From positions 26,880 to 90,879 of the forward strand of contig CAYRMV010000002.1 of assembly GCA_964425255.1 (NCBI GenBank): DNA of 64,000 bases, read 5' to 3'. A program made the translations under genes and the position numbers. Shown here piece after piece: positions 17,958-26,994 of the stretch (position 1 is the first letter of the stretch; every line of letters starts with the position of its first letter). Under the pieces are notes generated by a model. It was not told the DNA's origin, did not search any database, and was given only the letters and a program-made list of their open reading frames with translations. Origin of the DNA: CAYRMV01 sp964425255 (GTDB lineage: Bacteria; Bacteroidota; Bacteroidia; Flavobacteriales_D; Crocinitomicaceae).

Positions 17958-18695
17958 ACGTGTTAAAACGATGTAATCGAGTAAAATGGTTTTTAAGAAT
18001 GGAACTGCTCGATTTTTTTCAAATGGAATATGGAGTGTTTCGGCTGTTTTCTTGGCCAAATCTTCAATTAGTTTTCTTGTTTCAAAATTCGGGTATTGCT
18101 CAACTCTTCGAAGTGAACGCTTAATTAACATCATGTCTTCATCCGTAAATCGAATCACTTGTGGATAAGTAGGCACATGTGAATCGGCATTGCGAATCGC
18201 TAAAACATGCGATAAATTATAAGCAGTTGATGGTCTTTTTCGGATAACAACCGTGTTAGCCATCGTGTCGCCTAAGCGTTGACCTTGTTTGGAAGTTGAA
18301 GCAAACAACATCGCCAAAGAGCCAAAACCAAACCAAATGTCAACCAAACGAAAAATCCAACGGGTCATGTATGCTCGCGCCCCTGCGTTTTCACCAGTCA
18401 CACTTACCACTCTGATACCCATCGTGTATTTTCCTAAACTTTGTCCACGGGTAAAAAATTCAATGATGGGACTGTAAAAAATCCAAGGAATACGCACTAA
18501 AAATAAATACCAAAATTCTATTGTACCAACATTATTTGTTCCCCACATAGAAATACCTATTATTAGCGACATGAAGAAAAGGTAAATCAACAAAGCAAAA
18601 AGATCGATTAAACTAGCAGCCAAACGATAACTTACGGGTGCAATTTCGTATTCAATTTTTACATGTTGTGCCGTTGTAAACTCAATCGTTTTCAT
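17955..18695 (-). CDS. RDD-family membrane protein
   Basis: The 246-residue protein has the RDD pattern: YRLAASLIDLFALLIYLFF, then GQSLGKYTMGIRVV and RWIFRLVDIWFG, with at least three membrane segments in the first 130 residues. The soluble C-terminal 100 residues (from RKRPSTAYN onward) are charged and probably cytoplasmic. RDD proteins are poorly understood; some are linked to ion transport. It is the first gene of a four-gene minus-strand run. The 171 bp upstream is shared with the diverging DUF4377/META gene. Confidence 0.85.
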   Translation of the reverse strand: MKTIEFTTAQHVKIEYEIAPVSYRLAASLIDLFALLIYLFFMSLIIGISMWGTNNVGTIEFWYLFLVRIPWIFYSPIIEFFTRGQSLGKYTMGIRVVSVTGENAGARAYMTRWIFRLVDIWFGFGSLAMLFASTSKQGQRLGDTMANTVVIRKRPSTAYNLSHVLAIRNADSHVPTYPQVIRFTDEDMMLIKRSLRRVEQYPNFETRKLIEDLAKKTAETLHIPFEKNRAVPFLKTILLDYIVLTR

Positions 18696-18866
18696 GCTTT
18701 TTTAAGTAATGGATTCATCCTTAGTGGATCAATCTTTAAGTGATAATCCAATTTAATAAGCTAAAGTACATTTTTTTCTTCAAACTTTAGTGTGCGATAA
18801 GACTCGAAACACCTCTTGCTTTTCTGAACTGGTCTGAAATTTGTATTTTAGTGGAAAAATGATGGT

Positions 18867-19964
18867 ATGAAACGTTTGTTATTTTCTTTTTTGATTCTTT
18901 TTTCTTTGGTTTCTTATGCGCAAACAACGATGCGTATTGAAGTTAGGGAAATGCCGACCAATTGTCAAGCGATGGTTCCTAAAACCTGTTTGCAATATCG
19001 CATTCCAGGTGAAAAAACCTGGTCGGTTTTTTCGGATCGGATAAGTGGTTTTGTTTATCAAGCAGGATTCGTTTACACCTTGGATATCATTCAAACAGAA
19101 CGGCCAAAACCTGTTCCAGCGGATTTATCCAATTATATTTACAAGTTAGATAAAATTGTTTCCATGAAAGTGGTTCCAACTTCGAGTGATTTTGTTCGTT
19201 GGGATGTCGTTCGGTTGAATGGAAAAGAGGTAAGTGTAGATCAATTATATCTTCAGTTTGACTCTACATTTGTTCGTATTTCAGGGCAAAGCGGGTGTAA
19301 CCGTTTTTCGGGAGCTATACAATTCAACAAGAAAAACACGAAAGTGAAAACGAATTTGTTTATGAGCACCAAAATGGCTTGCGAAAACGATCGTATGCAA
19401 GTGGAAAATGAATTCATAAAAGCAATTTCAAATAGAAAATTCAAATTAAAGGTAGAAGATGGTTTGTGGATTTGGTCATCCAAAGGAAAAGAAATACTTG
19501 CATTAAAGTCAGTGCCAGTTCATTTTATTCACCCGATTCATCCGTATGGCACTTCGGTAATGCCTTCTCCCATTGAAAAACCAAGTAATTTGGAAGATCG
19601 CAGTGCGGTTGATTATTTCCAAGGAAAGGAATTACGCGTAATTCAATTAAAAGGAATCTCGATTGAAAATTCAAATCTATTCATGACTTTTGATTTTCAG
19701 AATGGTCGTTTTACAGGAAAAACAGGATGTAATTCTGTTGGTGGATCGTTACAATACGATGGAGATAAAATGATATTTAGTCAAGTTTTTTCTACCAAAA
19801 TGGCTTGCTTGGATCCGGCAAAGATGGATCGTGAAAAAGAAATGATTTCGATTTTAAATGCAGGTGATGTTCGATATGATGGGGCTGAGGTCACACTCAA
19901 TTTATATCTTCAAGGTGAATTGGTCATGATGCTTGTCCCTTCCAAAGTGAAAGCAACCGAATAA
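18867..19964 (+). CDS. exported DUF4377 protein with two META domains
   Basis: The 365-residue protein has a signal peptide (LLFSFLILFSLVSYAQ). A DUF4377-like domain at about 20-105 includes CLQYRIPGEKTW. Two META/HslJ-like domains follow. Each carries a GCNxxxG motif (SGCNRFSG near 140-147 and TGCNSVGG near 285-292) and a STKMAC motif. META domains occur in heat-shock lipoprotein HslJ and motility or stress proteins of the periplasm. There is no lipobox, so it is probably soluble in the periplasm. Its stop lies 2 bp from the stop of the converging minus-strand gene, with no terminator in between. Confidence 0.75.
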   Translation: MKRLLFSFLILFSLVSYAQTTMRIEVREMPTNCQAMVPKTCLQYRIPGEKTWSVFSDRISGFVYQAGFVYTLDIIQTERPKPVPADLSNYIYKLDKIVSMKVVPTSSDFVRWDVVRLNGKEVSVDQLYLQFDSTFVRISGQSGCNRFSGAIQFNKKNTKVKTNLFMSTKMACENDRMQVENEFIKAISNRKFKLKVEDGLWIWSSKGKEILALKSVPVHFIHPIHPYGTSVMPSPIEKPSNLEDRSAVDYFQGKELRVIQLKGISIENSNLFMTFDFQNGRFTGKTGCNSVGGSLQYDGDKMIFSQVFSTKMACLDPAKMDREKEMISILNAGDVRYDGAEVTLNLYLQGELVMMLVPSKVKATE

Positions 19965-19966
19965 GT

Positions 19967-21313
19967 CTATTTCATGATTTTTTTCCAGTAGGGAGAATTG
20001 CGTAACAATCCCAATGCAGGAAGATGAATACTAGCAAAAATTTCCTTTTGATTCAATGAGTCGAGGGTGAAACGGGTTTGATTTCCTTCCCAATTCCAAG
20101 TCCCATAATTCCCTTTCGAATAGATTAATTTGGGCACGTTTGTCGAAGCATTGAAATAGAGGTATTCAGGCTTAACGATTAATTTCAAAGGGGGAGAAGT
20201 TAGAAAATAATATTTGCTTCCTTCTTTGCGCATGATTCCTTTTGAAAAGAGCTTTGAAATCAATTCTTTTTGTTTTGCATTGGTGGTCATGAGAAATGAA
20301 AAACCAGGCAATTTTACTTCTTTGGTGCGTTTCACTTCAGTTGCATTAAAATCTTCATCAAAAACGGATTCGATATAGGTTTCCTGAACCGTGACTGTTC
20401 CTCCTTGATTGAATGAAATATCTCCGTTCCATGCTTCCATAAATTCGTCAACAGGAAAAGCAATGCGTTTTCCTAATTTATTCAACCAAAAATAAATAGG
20501 ATGGTCTTTTTTTGTTCGTAAGCGATCTACATCCAGGTGAATGTTTAGCATTTTACTTGAAGCTGTTACGGGTTTAAATGCCAATCCAGAATCTTTTGCA
20601 CTAATGTGTAATGAATCTTCCGTTCGAATATAAGATTTGATGTGTAATTGTACCGAATCTGCATCATGAGCAAACAAAGCCGATGCAATTCCTTTTACTT
20701 TCCAACGTTTTGTATTGGCACAAACCACTAATTTTTCATCAGCAAAAACAGGATCTTTCAAAAAATTTTGCCAACGCGGATTGATATCCCCTTTTTTGGA
20801 ATACACTACGTGATACATTCGTTTGGAAAAATTGGAGCCATGATATACAAACAACCAATTTTTACCATAGGTGAAATACACATTGTCATCTTTGAGGCGA
20901 TACACTTTTTGCTCTGCAACAACGGTATCTTTTATTTCAAAATTACTTTTCAAGCGAACAATTCCAGAACGTATTTTTGAACTATCTGAAAGTGAGATTA
21001 ATGAGCCCCATTCTTTGTTTTCATTCGCAAAGAAATAGCTAGGCTTTTGTAAATCAATCCCGTAGTTTTTGGCTTGTGCGAGTAAAAAATCAGGTGTTAA
21101 CATGTCGCGCATGGGCAACTGATTGTAAAACAACAAGTCGGTAGTTTCTTTTGCTAAGTCGAATAAATACACTTTGCCCAAATAATCTCCCTCTGGAATT
21201 CGGTCTTCCAACAAGGGGTCTTCGGGTTCTTTAAAAAACAACGGACGTAAGTAAAAGTAACTGCTCAGAATAGCAATTAACAAAACAATAAAAAGACCTT
21301 TTCTAGCTAGCAT
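19967..21313 (-). CDS. membrane-anchored exported protein of unknown function
   Basis: The 448-residue protein has one N-terminal membrane anchor (GLFIVLLIAILSSYFYL) followed by an extracytoplasmic region with no family I recognise. The ATG shares its A with the stop of the upstream gene (TAATG), so translation is coupled. Its layout, with beta-rich repeats and segments such as FSKGIMRKEGSKYYFL, is loosely like the DUF4836-like protein upstream, so the two may be divergent relatives. Function unknown. Confidence 0.7.
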   Translation of the reverse strand: MLARKGLFIVLLIAILSSYFYLRPLFFKEPEDPLLEDRIPEGDYLGKVYLFDLAKETTDLLFYNQLPMRDMLTPDFLLAQAKNYGIDLQKPSYFFANENKEWGSLISLSDSSKIRSGIVRLKSNFEIKDTVVAEQKVYRLKDDNVYFTYGKNWLFVYHGSNFSKRMYHVVYSKKGDINPRWQNFLKDPVFADEKLVVCANTKRWKVKGIASALFAHDADSVQLHIKSYIRTEDSLHISAKDSGLAFKPVTASSKMLNIHLDVDRLRTKKDHPIYFWLNKLGKRIAFPVDEFMEAWNGDISFNQGGTVTVQETYIESVFDEDFNATEVKRTKEVKLPGFSFLMTTNAKQKELISKLFSKGIMRKEGSKYYFLTSPPLKLIVKPEYLYFNASTNVPKLIYSKGNYGTWNWEGNQTRFTLDSLNQKEIFASIHLPALGLLRNSPYWKKIMK

Positions 21314-23199
21314 TATTTAGACAAAACGTAGAACGAATTAACTAAATCTAATAAATATTTTCCAGAATTATCGTATTGACCCTCAAATTGATAAGTTAGT
21401 TTGAATTGAGTTTGTGAACGAGTCGTTTTGGATGATGTCAATTCCAAAATTCCGGTTTTTCCACGCATGGAATCCAACATTTCATTTTGTTTCGAGTTGA
21501 ACATTTCTCTTGGTAAATTATTCAAAGCGATGCCTAAATCAAAATGACCGTACATGAATTTACTTTTTTTCGCTGTTTTTGCAACAGAACCGCCCAACGC
21601 GTTTGAACCATACCCATCCGGATGATTCAAAGCCAAATCTTCGTCATTGGTGAAAATGAACAAATTATTTCGGTTAATGATATACAAAGGCAATGAATTT
21701 AATACAGCATCCTCCACAATCCAGTATTTTCCCATGTTTTTGAATCGAGAAGTCATGCGGGAAAAATGTTTCAATACTTTTTCAGGAATGTCTCCGTGAA
21801 GCGTTGAAAATCCGACTGTGAAAACAGGCATTTCTTCATCTGAAACGATTTCTCTTTCACCGTATTCAAATGTTTCTTCATCGTAGAAAAATTCGATTCG
21901 AGTGGATTTTACTTTTTTGATTCCATTAAAAGTTCCAAACATACTTCCTTTGTATGTGTCGAATAACTTGTCTGTATCTACAAAATCATTGATCAATTCA
22001 GCGACCAAAACATTGCTTGAAATGCGGGGATCTTTTTCTTCTCTCAGAATAGGAATAATGACATCAAACGCTTTGTTATAGCCCTCTTTTAAGTTGATGT
22101 TATAGGTGAAAAATCCTGTATTGTTTTTGTGGATGTATTTCAACACGTTAGCATCAAATTTTGTATCATTTAATTTTTCGTAGATACTTCCTAACTTTTC
22201 CCCGTAATTTGCTTCAAAATCAATATCGATTGAATTTTCGCGTAGAAAAATATCTCCGAGCATGACGTTTCCAGTATACAAGTCTTTCACATCATTAAAA
22301 AGTTCGGGAAATAATGCCTGAAAGCCCCATAAACTGCGTGCATTTTGAAAATTTCGAGAATTATCTAGGTAGAAAATTCCATCGGAAGCATGTAGCAATT
22401 GTGCAGCAAATTTGCTGTCTTTTTGTTTTAAGTTGAAGCCTTTAACAAAAAGGTCATTTTCAATTTCTTGCATAAAGGCTAATTGCAAGGTTGTTGTGAT
22501 GCTATCGCGCATCTCCCAATAGGTTTTGTTGAGTACATCATCTTCAATTACGACACCTTCAATGGATTCTTCTTCCATTCCAAGTTCTTCTTCTTCGGTG
22601 AGTTCTCCTGAATCTTCGGTGTACTCCTCTTCAATTTCATCTAGATTTTCCTCTTCGTATCCGTCCATGAAATACCCGTAACCACGAGCAGCCCAAATGG
22701 AGTCAGCTACTTCGTTTACTTTTTCCGTACTTGGATCAACGCGCAAAACAAGACCTGCATTCCCTTTGATAAGGAGTTTGTTGAAATAACTACTGTACAT
22801 TTCTACACCAGGAATAGAACTTTCTACTTGGTCAAAATCATCGAAAACCTGAAAAAGTTGTTTTTTGTCTTTGATTCCGAACGTGAATCCCGCAATTTCG
22901 AATTGTTGGTTCTGTCCATAAAACACATTCAATTTTTGATCAAAATCGATACCTGCATCTTTTAATGTCTTGCCATTTGTGGAGCCATCAAATAACTCGG
23001 ATTGAACCTCTGACATGAATTCGTATTGAACCAACTCATCCATCGATACTTTTTTGAAAAGTGATATGTTGTTGAATGTGAAGACAGTAACAGCATCTTT
23101 CGGAATCAATTCATCCGATTGTTGAGCTTGTACCAACGAAATCATCACCGAGTTCAGAACAAGAACGGACCAAAATGGTGAAAAAAAAGATCTAATCAT
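21313..23199 (-). CDS. DUF4836-like exported protein with acidic stretch
   Basis: The 628-residue protein begins MIRSFFSPFWSVLVLNSV and has a signal peptide ending at VQAQ. The start IPKDAVTVFTFNNISLFKKV resembles the DUF4836 family of Bacteroidota. Around residues 165-210 lies a strongly acidic tract rich in Glu and Asp, probably an exposed linker. I chose ATG 23199; the longer frame begins with TTG 33 bp earlier and would spoil the signal peptide. Translationally coupled to the downstream gene through TAATG. Function unknown. Confidence 0.7.
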   Translation of the reverse strand: MIRSFFSPFWSVLVLNSVMISLVQAQQSDELIPKDAVTVFTFNNISLFKKVSMDELVQYEFMSEVQSELFDGSTNGKTLKDAGIDFDQKLNVFYGQNQQFEIAGFTFGIKDKKQLFQVFDDFDQVESSIPGVEMYSSYFNKLLIKGNAGLVLRVDPSTEKVNEVADSIWAARGYGYFMDGYEEENLDEIEEEYTEDSGELTEEEELGMEEESIEGVVIEDDVLNKTYWEMRDSITTTLQLAFMQEIENDLFVKGFNLKQKDSKFAAQLLHASDGIFYLDNSRNFQNARSLWGFQALFPELFNDVKDLYTGNVMLGDIFLRENSIDIDFEANYGEKLGSIYEKLNDTKFDANVLKYIHKNNTGFFTYNINLKEGYNKAFDVIIPILREEKDPRISSNVLVAELINDFVDTDKLFDTYKGSMFGTFNGIKKVKSTRIEFFYDEETFEYGEREIVSDEEMPVFTVGFSTLHGDIPEKVLKHFSRMTSRFKNMGKYWIVEDAVLNSLPLYIINRNNLFIFTNDEDLALNHPDGYGSNALGGSVAKTAKKSKFMYGHFDLGIALNNLPREMFNSKQNEMLDSMRGKTGILELTSSKTTRSQTQFKLTYQFEGQYDNSGKYLLDLVNSFYVLSK

Positions 23200-23261
23200 A
23201 GTGTTTACTTTCGATGTAAAGTATGGGCGCAAGTTACTAATTTTTACGATGCTAATTGCGC

Positions 23262-23939
23262 TTATGGTTTTTTCATCGTTTGTAAATAAATGGTATTATC
23301 GAGTAATTGATGGTTTTGCATCAAGGCATATGGATTTGTTTTTACCATGACAGCCATTTTGTTACTTGAAAGTACGCCTGATTCATTTTCAAATTTTTCG
23401 ATCGGTCTATCAAAACGGGTGATTGAGATATATTTACCATTTTTTAACGCTTCCGAATCTTCTTTTTTAAGTCGATCGGATGAAAAAGTAGAAAGAGGAG
23501 GAACGGATCGAGTCATTTTATTGCCGTCCCAAACGAGCCAATTATGATCTAGTTCTTTCCATTCTTTGTTTTTGGATTCTTCTTCTACAATTTCTTTGAT
23601 GGCATCTTGTAGGTTTTCAATTCGTTTAAAATCACACGAGAATTTTAGAATGAACTCCGTATAATTGGCATCTACTTTCACATTCGTGATGCCTTCTTTG
23701 TTTGCTAATTTGTCCTTGTAATATTCTATTTTTTCTTTGATATCATTCAAAGATGGAACTTTGTGACCGTCTAAACTATCTAAAGCCAAAATCGAATTGA
23801 TTTTTAATTTACTTGGACTGAGATTGACAACATATTTAAACGTACCACTTCCATCGCTTTTCAAGGAAATGTCGTCTGTGATCTCAACACAAGAAGCTAG
23901 AATAAAAATTAAGCTTACTACACCAAGTATCTTTTTCAT
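23262..23939 (-). CDS. lipoprotein of unknown function
   Basis: The 225-residue precursor begins MKKILGVVSLIFILASC, a lipoprotein signal with lipobox LASC and Cys17. The mature part starts with alternating polar residues (ITDDISLKSDGSGTFKYVVN), then a helical charged region. I chose ATG 23939; the longer frame has no signal at its start. A TATCTTTG box lies 83 bp upstream. It is followed at 62 bp by the DUF4836-like gene on the same strand, so the three genes probably form an envelope operon. Confidence 0.75.
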   Translation of the reverse strand: MKKILGVVSLIFILASCVEITDDISLKSDGSGTFKYVVNLSPSKLKINSILALDSLDGHKVPSLNDIKEKIEYYKDKLANKEGITNVKVDANYTEFILKFSCDFKRIENLQDAIKEIVEEESKNKEWKELDHNWLVWDGNKMTRSVPPLSTFSSDRLKKEDSEALKNGKYISITRFDRPIEKFENESGVLSSNKMAVMVKTNPYALMQNHQLLDNTIYLQTMKKP

Positions 23940-24021
23940 GAATGATTCATTTTGAATGACAAAGTTATGTGTTTGAAAGGTATAAATAACAAATTTTCCA
24001 TTCAACACATTGTTTTGTTTG

Positions 24022-24029
24022 CAAAGATA
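24022..24029 (-). promoter_or_regulatory. -7 promoter box of lipoprotein operon (TATCTTTG)
   Basis: An exact TAnnTTTG match on the minus strand, 82 bp upstream of the lipoprotein ATG and just downstream of the S9 peptidase stop. Confidence 0.5.
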
Positions 24030-24038
24030 AAGCCAAAT

Positions 24039-26792
24039 TTATTCCAAAGGAGATTGTTTACCTTTTTGGATGGCAGGAACTCCCGTTGACAGCCAAGTTG
24101 GTGCTGGTTTATCCTGAAGATAGAAATCAAAAAATTGACGCATACGGATACTCAAATCCATGCGGTTGGCATTTTTCATTAAGTTGTGATCATCTTCGTT
24201 GTAATTGAGCATCCAAACAGGTTTTTGTAAGCGTTTCAACCCTGTAAACAATTCAATTCCTTGATACCAAGGTACGGCACCATCTGCATCGTTGTGCATG
24301 ATTAACAAAGGAGTTTGCACATTGGGTAAATGGAATAATGGTGAATTTTCTACATACAATTCAGGAGCTTCCCAAATGGTTTTTCCAATGCGACTTTGTG
24401 TGTGTTCGTATTGAAATTGACGGTTCAATCCTGATCCCCAACGAATTCCTCCATAAGCAGAGAACATATTCGAAACGGGTGCTCCAGCCATTGCTGCTCG
24501 ATATCGGGTCGTCATGGTGATTAATTGTGCTGTTTGATATCCTCCCCAACTTTGACCTTGCAAGCCCATACGAGTCGAATCGATGTTTTTGTGTTTCTTA
24601 AGTACGTAATCGGTTCCGCTCATGATACAATCGTACGCACTTTTGGCAGGGTGTCCCACTTTGTAACGAATATCTGGAATAAGAACAACATATCCTGCAG
24701 AGGCATATTCAGTAGGATAAATAATGGAGGCAGTTGGTCTTGGTGCATAGTGATTGTGTAATTCATCGCTGTACATTTCATAAAAATACACCAACAACGG
24801 ATATGATTTGGTTGAATCAAAATTTTCCGGTTTGTATAGCAAGCCTTCGAGTGGGATGCCTTGGTAGCTTTTCCATTTGATTAATTCAACGGTAGCCCAA
24901 TTGTAATCCTTTTGTTGCGGGTTGGTATGTGAAATTTGGGTCAATTGCGTATCGTTTTTCCATTCACCCGTGAACACATCTGGATAATCTTGCAAAGAAT
25001 TTTTTTGAAGAATGAACTGAGATCCTTTTTTCGCTTTTTGGATTCCGTTGAGTTGATGTGGTGAAACCAAAACAGGTTTATATTTTCCGTTTCCATCAGA
25101 AGCATACAACGACATGCTTTTGTCTTTTTCATCAAAACCAGTAAGATACGTGTTTGATGGATGGAAATAAACACTATCCGAATTCCATTCGTTTAATCGG
25201 AATCGAATTTTTTGTTTTGAACCTTGTTCAGCTGTCATTGAAATCAATGTTTCATTGCTTGGATTAAATTTCCAAACATCATAATGCGACTGAAGAATTA
25301 CATCATTTTCTTCTGTCCATCCTAAAACTCCATACGGCTCAGGAATGACAGGCATTCCGTTTACATCTTCTGCCCATTGAATGTGTTTTTTTGAACAAGT
25401 GATGCAGGAAGTTTTACCTGTATTAAGTTGTTTTACATAAAGTTGTGAATCCGCTTGTTGGAAATAAACAAAATGGCTTGCGTCTGGAGAAAGAGAAAAA
25501 GTGTGAACAAGCCCTTTACCAAGTAATTCCGTTTTTCCGGAAGCTAGGTCGACTAAGTAAAAATCACGTTTGTTTGGATAATCCCAATTGTAAGCATATT
25601 GGTATGGTTTGACCGAAATTCCTAAAGCTTTGTTGCTTTTTGAACGCTTGGATACATAGACAGACAAGGTATCTGAAGAAAGGATTTGTATTTTCTCAGA
25701 TGAAAGATCAAAATTGACAAGTTGGGTCTTCTTTTCATCTCTTTTTTGTTCCACAAGTTGCTGTGGTTGAAGACGATCATCTTTCCAATTCCAAACATCA
25801 ACTTTGGCTTTTTCATTGGATAACAAGGTATCTTTGGGTTCAGGTTTTTGCCAAGGAGCAATTCCAAAATAGATTTTCGATTTGTCTTCTGTGAAAAAAG
25901 GAGCAAAGTTTTTACTAACACTTTTTGCATCAGGGAACGAATCAGCTATGGTTTTCCATCCGAGTGTTTGATTCCAACGGATCAGTTGATAGTTCTTGGC
26001 TTCCGAAGTATCTTTACTCACTAAAAATAACCAATCTGAGGTTTTCTTGTGCGCATGTATTTTTTCTATGGAGGTGTAATTTTTTTCGATTATTTGAACT
26101 TGATTTTCCTTCCAATAAGTAAGAGAAACGGAGTCTGATTTTTCTTTTTGATGTGTGCTAAACAATAGTTCGGGTAAGGTTTGGTGCCAAATAACATCTG
26201 TTACATTGATAAATTCCTTTTTTTGATCGTTTGATAGATGAAGAATCGTTAATCTCTTCCCATCAGATTCCACCTTTTTTTCTTCTTTCTTTTTGAATTG
26301 AAACCATTTTTTTTTCTTTTTTGGTTGATTCGAAAGTTTGTTTTCCTCAGACAAGTATGAAATCCAATTTTGAGATTCGTGAACTTGAAACGATTTGATT
26401 TTTGGGTGTTTGATTAATTTTTGTGTTTCTAAATTCCAAATTCCCAAGGAGTCTTTTGGCCATTTATCTTTTTTTATTTTGTTTAATTCACAGGTTCTGA
26501 GTGTATCAAATCCTGGTGAAATTGTAAAAATAAGATGTGTTTCTTCGCCCGAAAATTGAGGATTCGTTCCGCGAAAAACCGAATCTTTTTTGCCTGTTAG
26601 GTTATTGACAACATACAAGTAACCGTCTCCCCGATGAGGTTTAATTGTATAAGCGGTGTATGTACCAGAAGAGGAAAGTTGAATTTCGCTGATTCGGTTC
26701 CAGGAATTATAAACTGTATGATCAATTTCTTTTTTTTGAGCTATAGATGTGTAACTTACTAGTATGGAACAAAAGAGGAAAATGTTTTTCAT
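24039..26792 (-). CDS. exported S9-family prolyl oligopeptidase-like peptidase
   Basis: The 917-residue protein has a signal peptide (MKNIFLFCSILVSYTSIAQ). A long beta-propeller-like region spans about residues 20-640, and a C-terminal alpha/beta hydrolase domain follows. The catalytic triad is visible: Ser748 in GQSWGGY, Asp837 in HNDADGAVPW, and His869 in NEDDHNL. It probably cleaves short peptides in the periplasm. ATG 26792 was chosen over the longer frame because only this start gives a proper signal peptide, and a TATTTTCG box lies 24 bp upstream of it. A Lys-rich, repetitive stretch (KKKKKWFQFKKKEEKK) near residues 160-180 is unusual. Confidence 0.88.
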   Translation of the reverse strand: MKNIFLFCSILVSYTSIAQKKEIDHTVYNSWNRISEIQLSSSGTYTAYTIKPHRGDGYLYVVNNLTGKKDSVFRGTNPQFSGEETHLIFTISPGFDTLRTCELNKIKKDKWPKDSLGIWNLETQKLIKHPKIKSFQVHESQNWISYLSEENKLSNQPKKKKKWFQFKKKEEKKVESDGKRLTILHLSNDQKKEFINVTDVIWHQTLPELLFSTHQKEKSDSVSLTYWKENQVQIIEKNYTSIEKIHAHKKTSDWLFLVSKDTSEAKNYQLIRWNQTLGWKTIADSFPDAKSVSKNFAPFFTEDKSKIYFGIAPWQKPEPKDTLLSNEKAKVDVWNWKDDRLQPQQLVEQKRDEKKTQLVNFDLSSEKIQILSSDTLSVYVSKRSKSNKALGISVKPYQYAYNWDYPNKRDFYLVDLASGKTELLGKGLVHTFSLSPDASHFVYFQQADSQLYVKQLNTGKTSCITCSKKHIQWAEDVNGMPVIPEPYGVLGWTEENDVILQSHYDVWKFNPSNETLISMTAEQGSKQKIRFRLNEWNSDSVYFHPSNTYLTGFDEKDKSMSLYASDGNGKYKPVLVSPHQLNGIQKAKKGSQFILQKNSLQDYPDVFTGEWKNDTQLTQISHTNPQQKDYNWATVELIKWKSYQGIPLEGLLYKPENFDSTKSYPLLVYFYEMYSDELHNHYAPRPTASIIYPTEYASAGYVVLIPDIRYKVGHPAKSAYDCIMSGTDYVLKKHKNIDSTRMGLQGQSWGGYQTAQLITMTTRYRAAMAGAPVSNMFSAYGGIRWGSGLNRQFQYEHTQSRIGKTIWEAPELYVENSPLFHLPNVQTPLLIMHNDADGAVPWYQGIELFTGLKRLQKPVWMLNYNEDDHNLMKNANRMDLSIRMRQFFDFYLQDKPAPTWLSTGVPAIQKGKQSPLE

Positions 26793-26816
26793 AATTATTG
26801 GCATTTTGAATCGGGA

Positions 26817-26824
26817 CGAAAATA
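26817..26824 (-). promoter_or_regulatory. candidate -7 box of S9 peptidase (TATTTTCG)
   Basis: TAnnTTyG variant on the minus strand, 24 bp upstream of the chosen ATG. Confidence 0.3.
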
Positions 26825-26961
26825 CGAAATAGATCATGATCCGTGTGGAAATAAATTACATTATTCAATTAATTAAAGTGATTTATTCATTCAAAAGCGT
26901 GAAACTTTCAATCGAAAATGTTAAAATGATATTTTTCGTTTGAAGTATATTTTTTCTTGTC

Positions 26962-26969
26962 TATTTTCG
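26962..26969 (+). promoter_or_regulatory. candidate -7 box of large T9SS cargo gene (TATTTTCG)
   Basis: TAnnTTyG variant 25 bp upstream of the ATG at 26995. Confidence 0.3.
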
Positions 26970-26994
26970 CCATTCACTTATTACTACAAAAATA

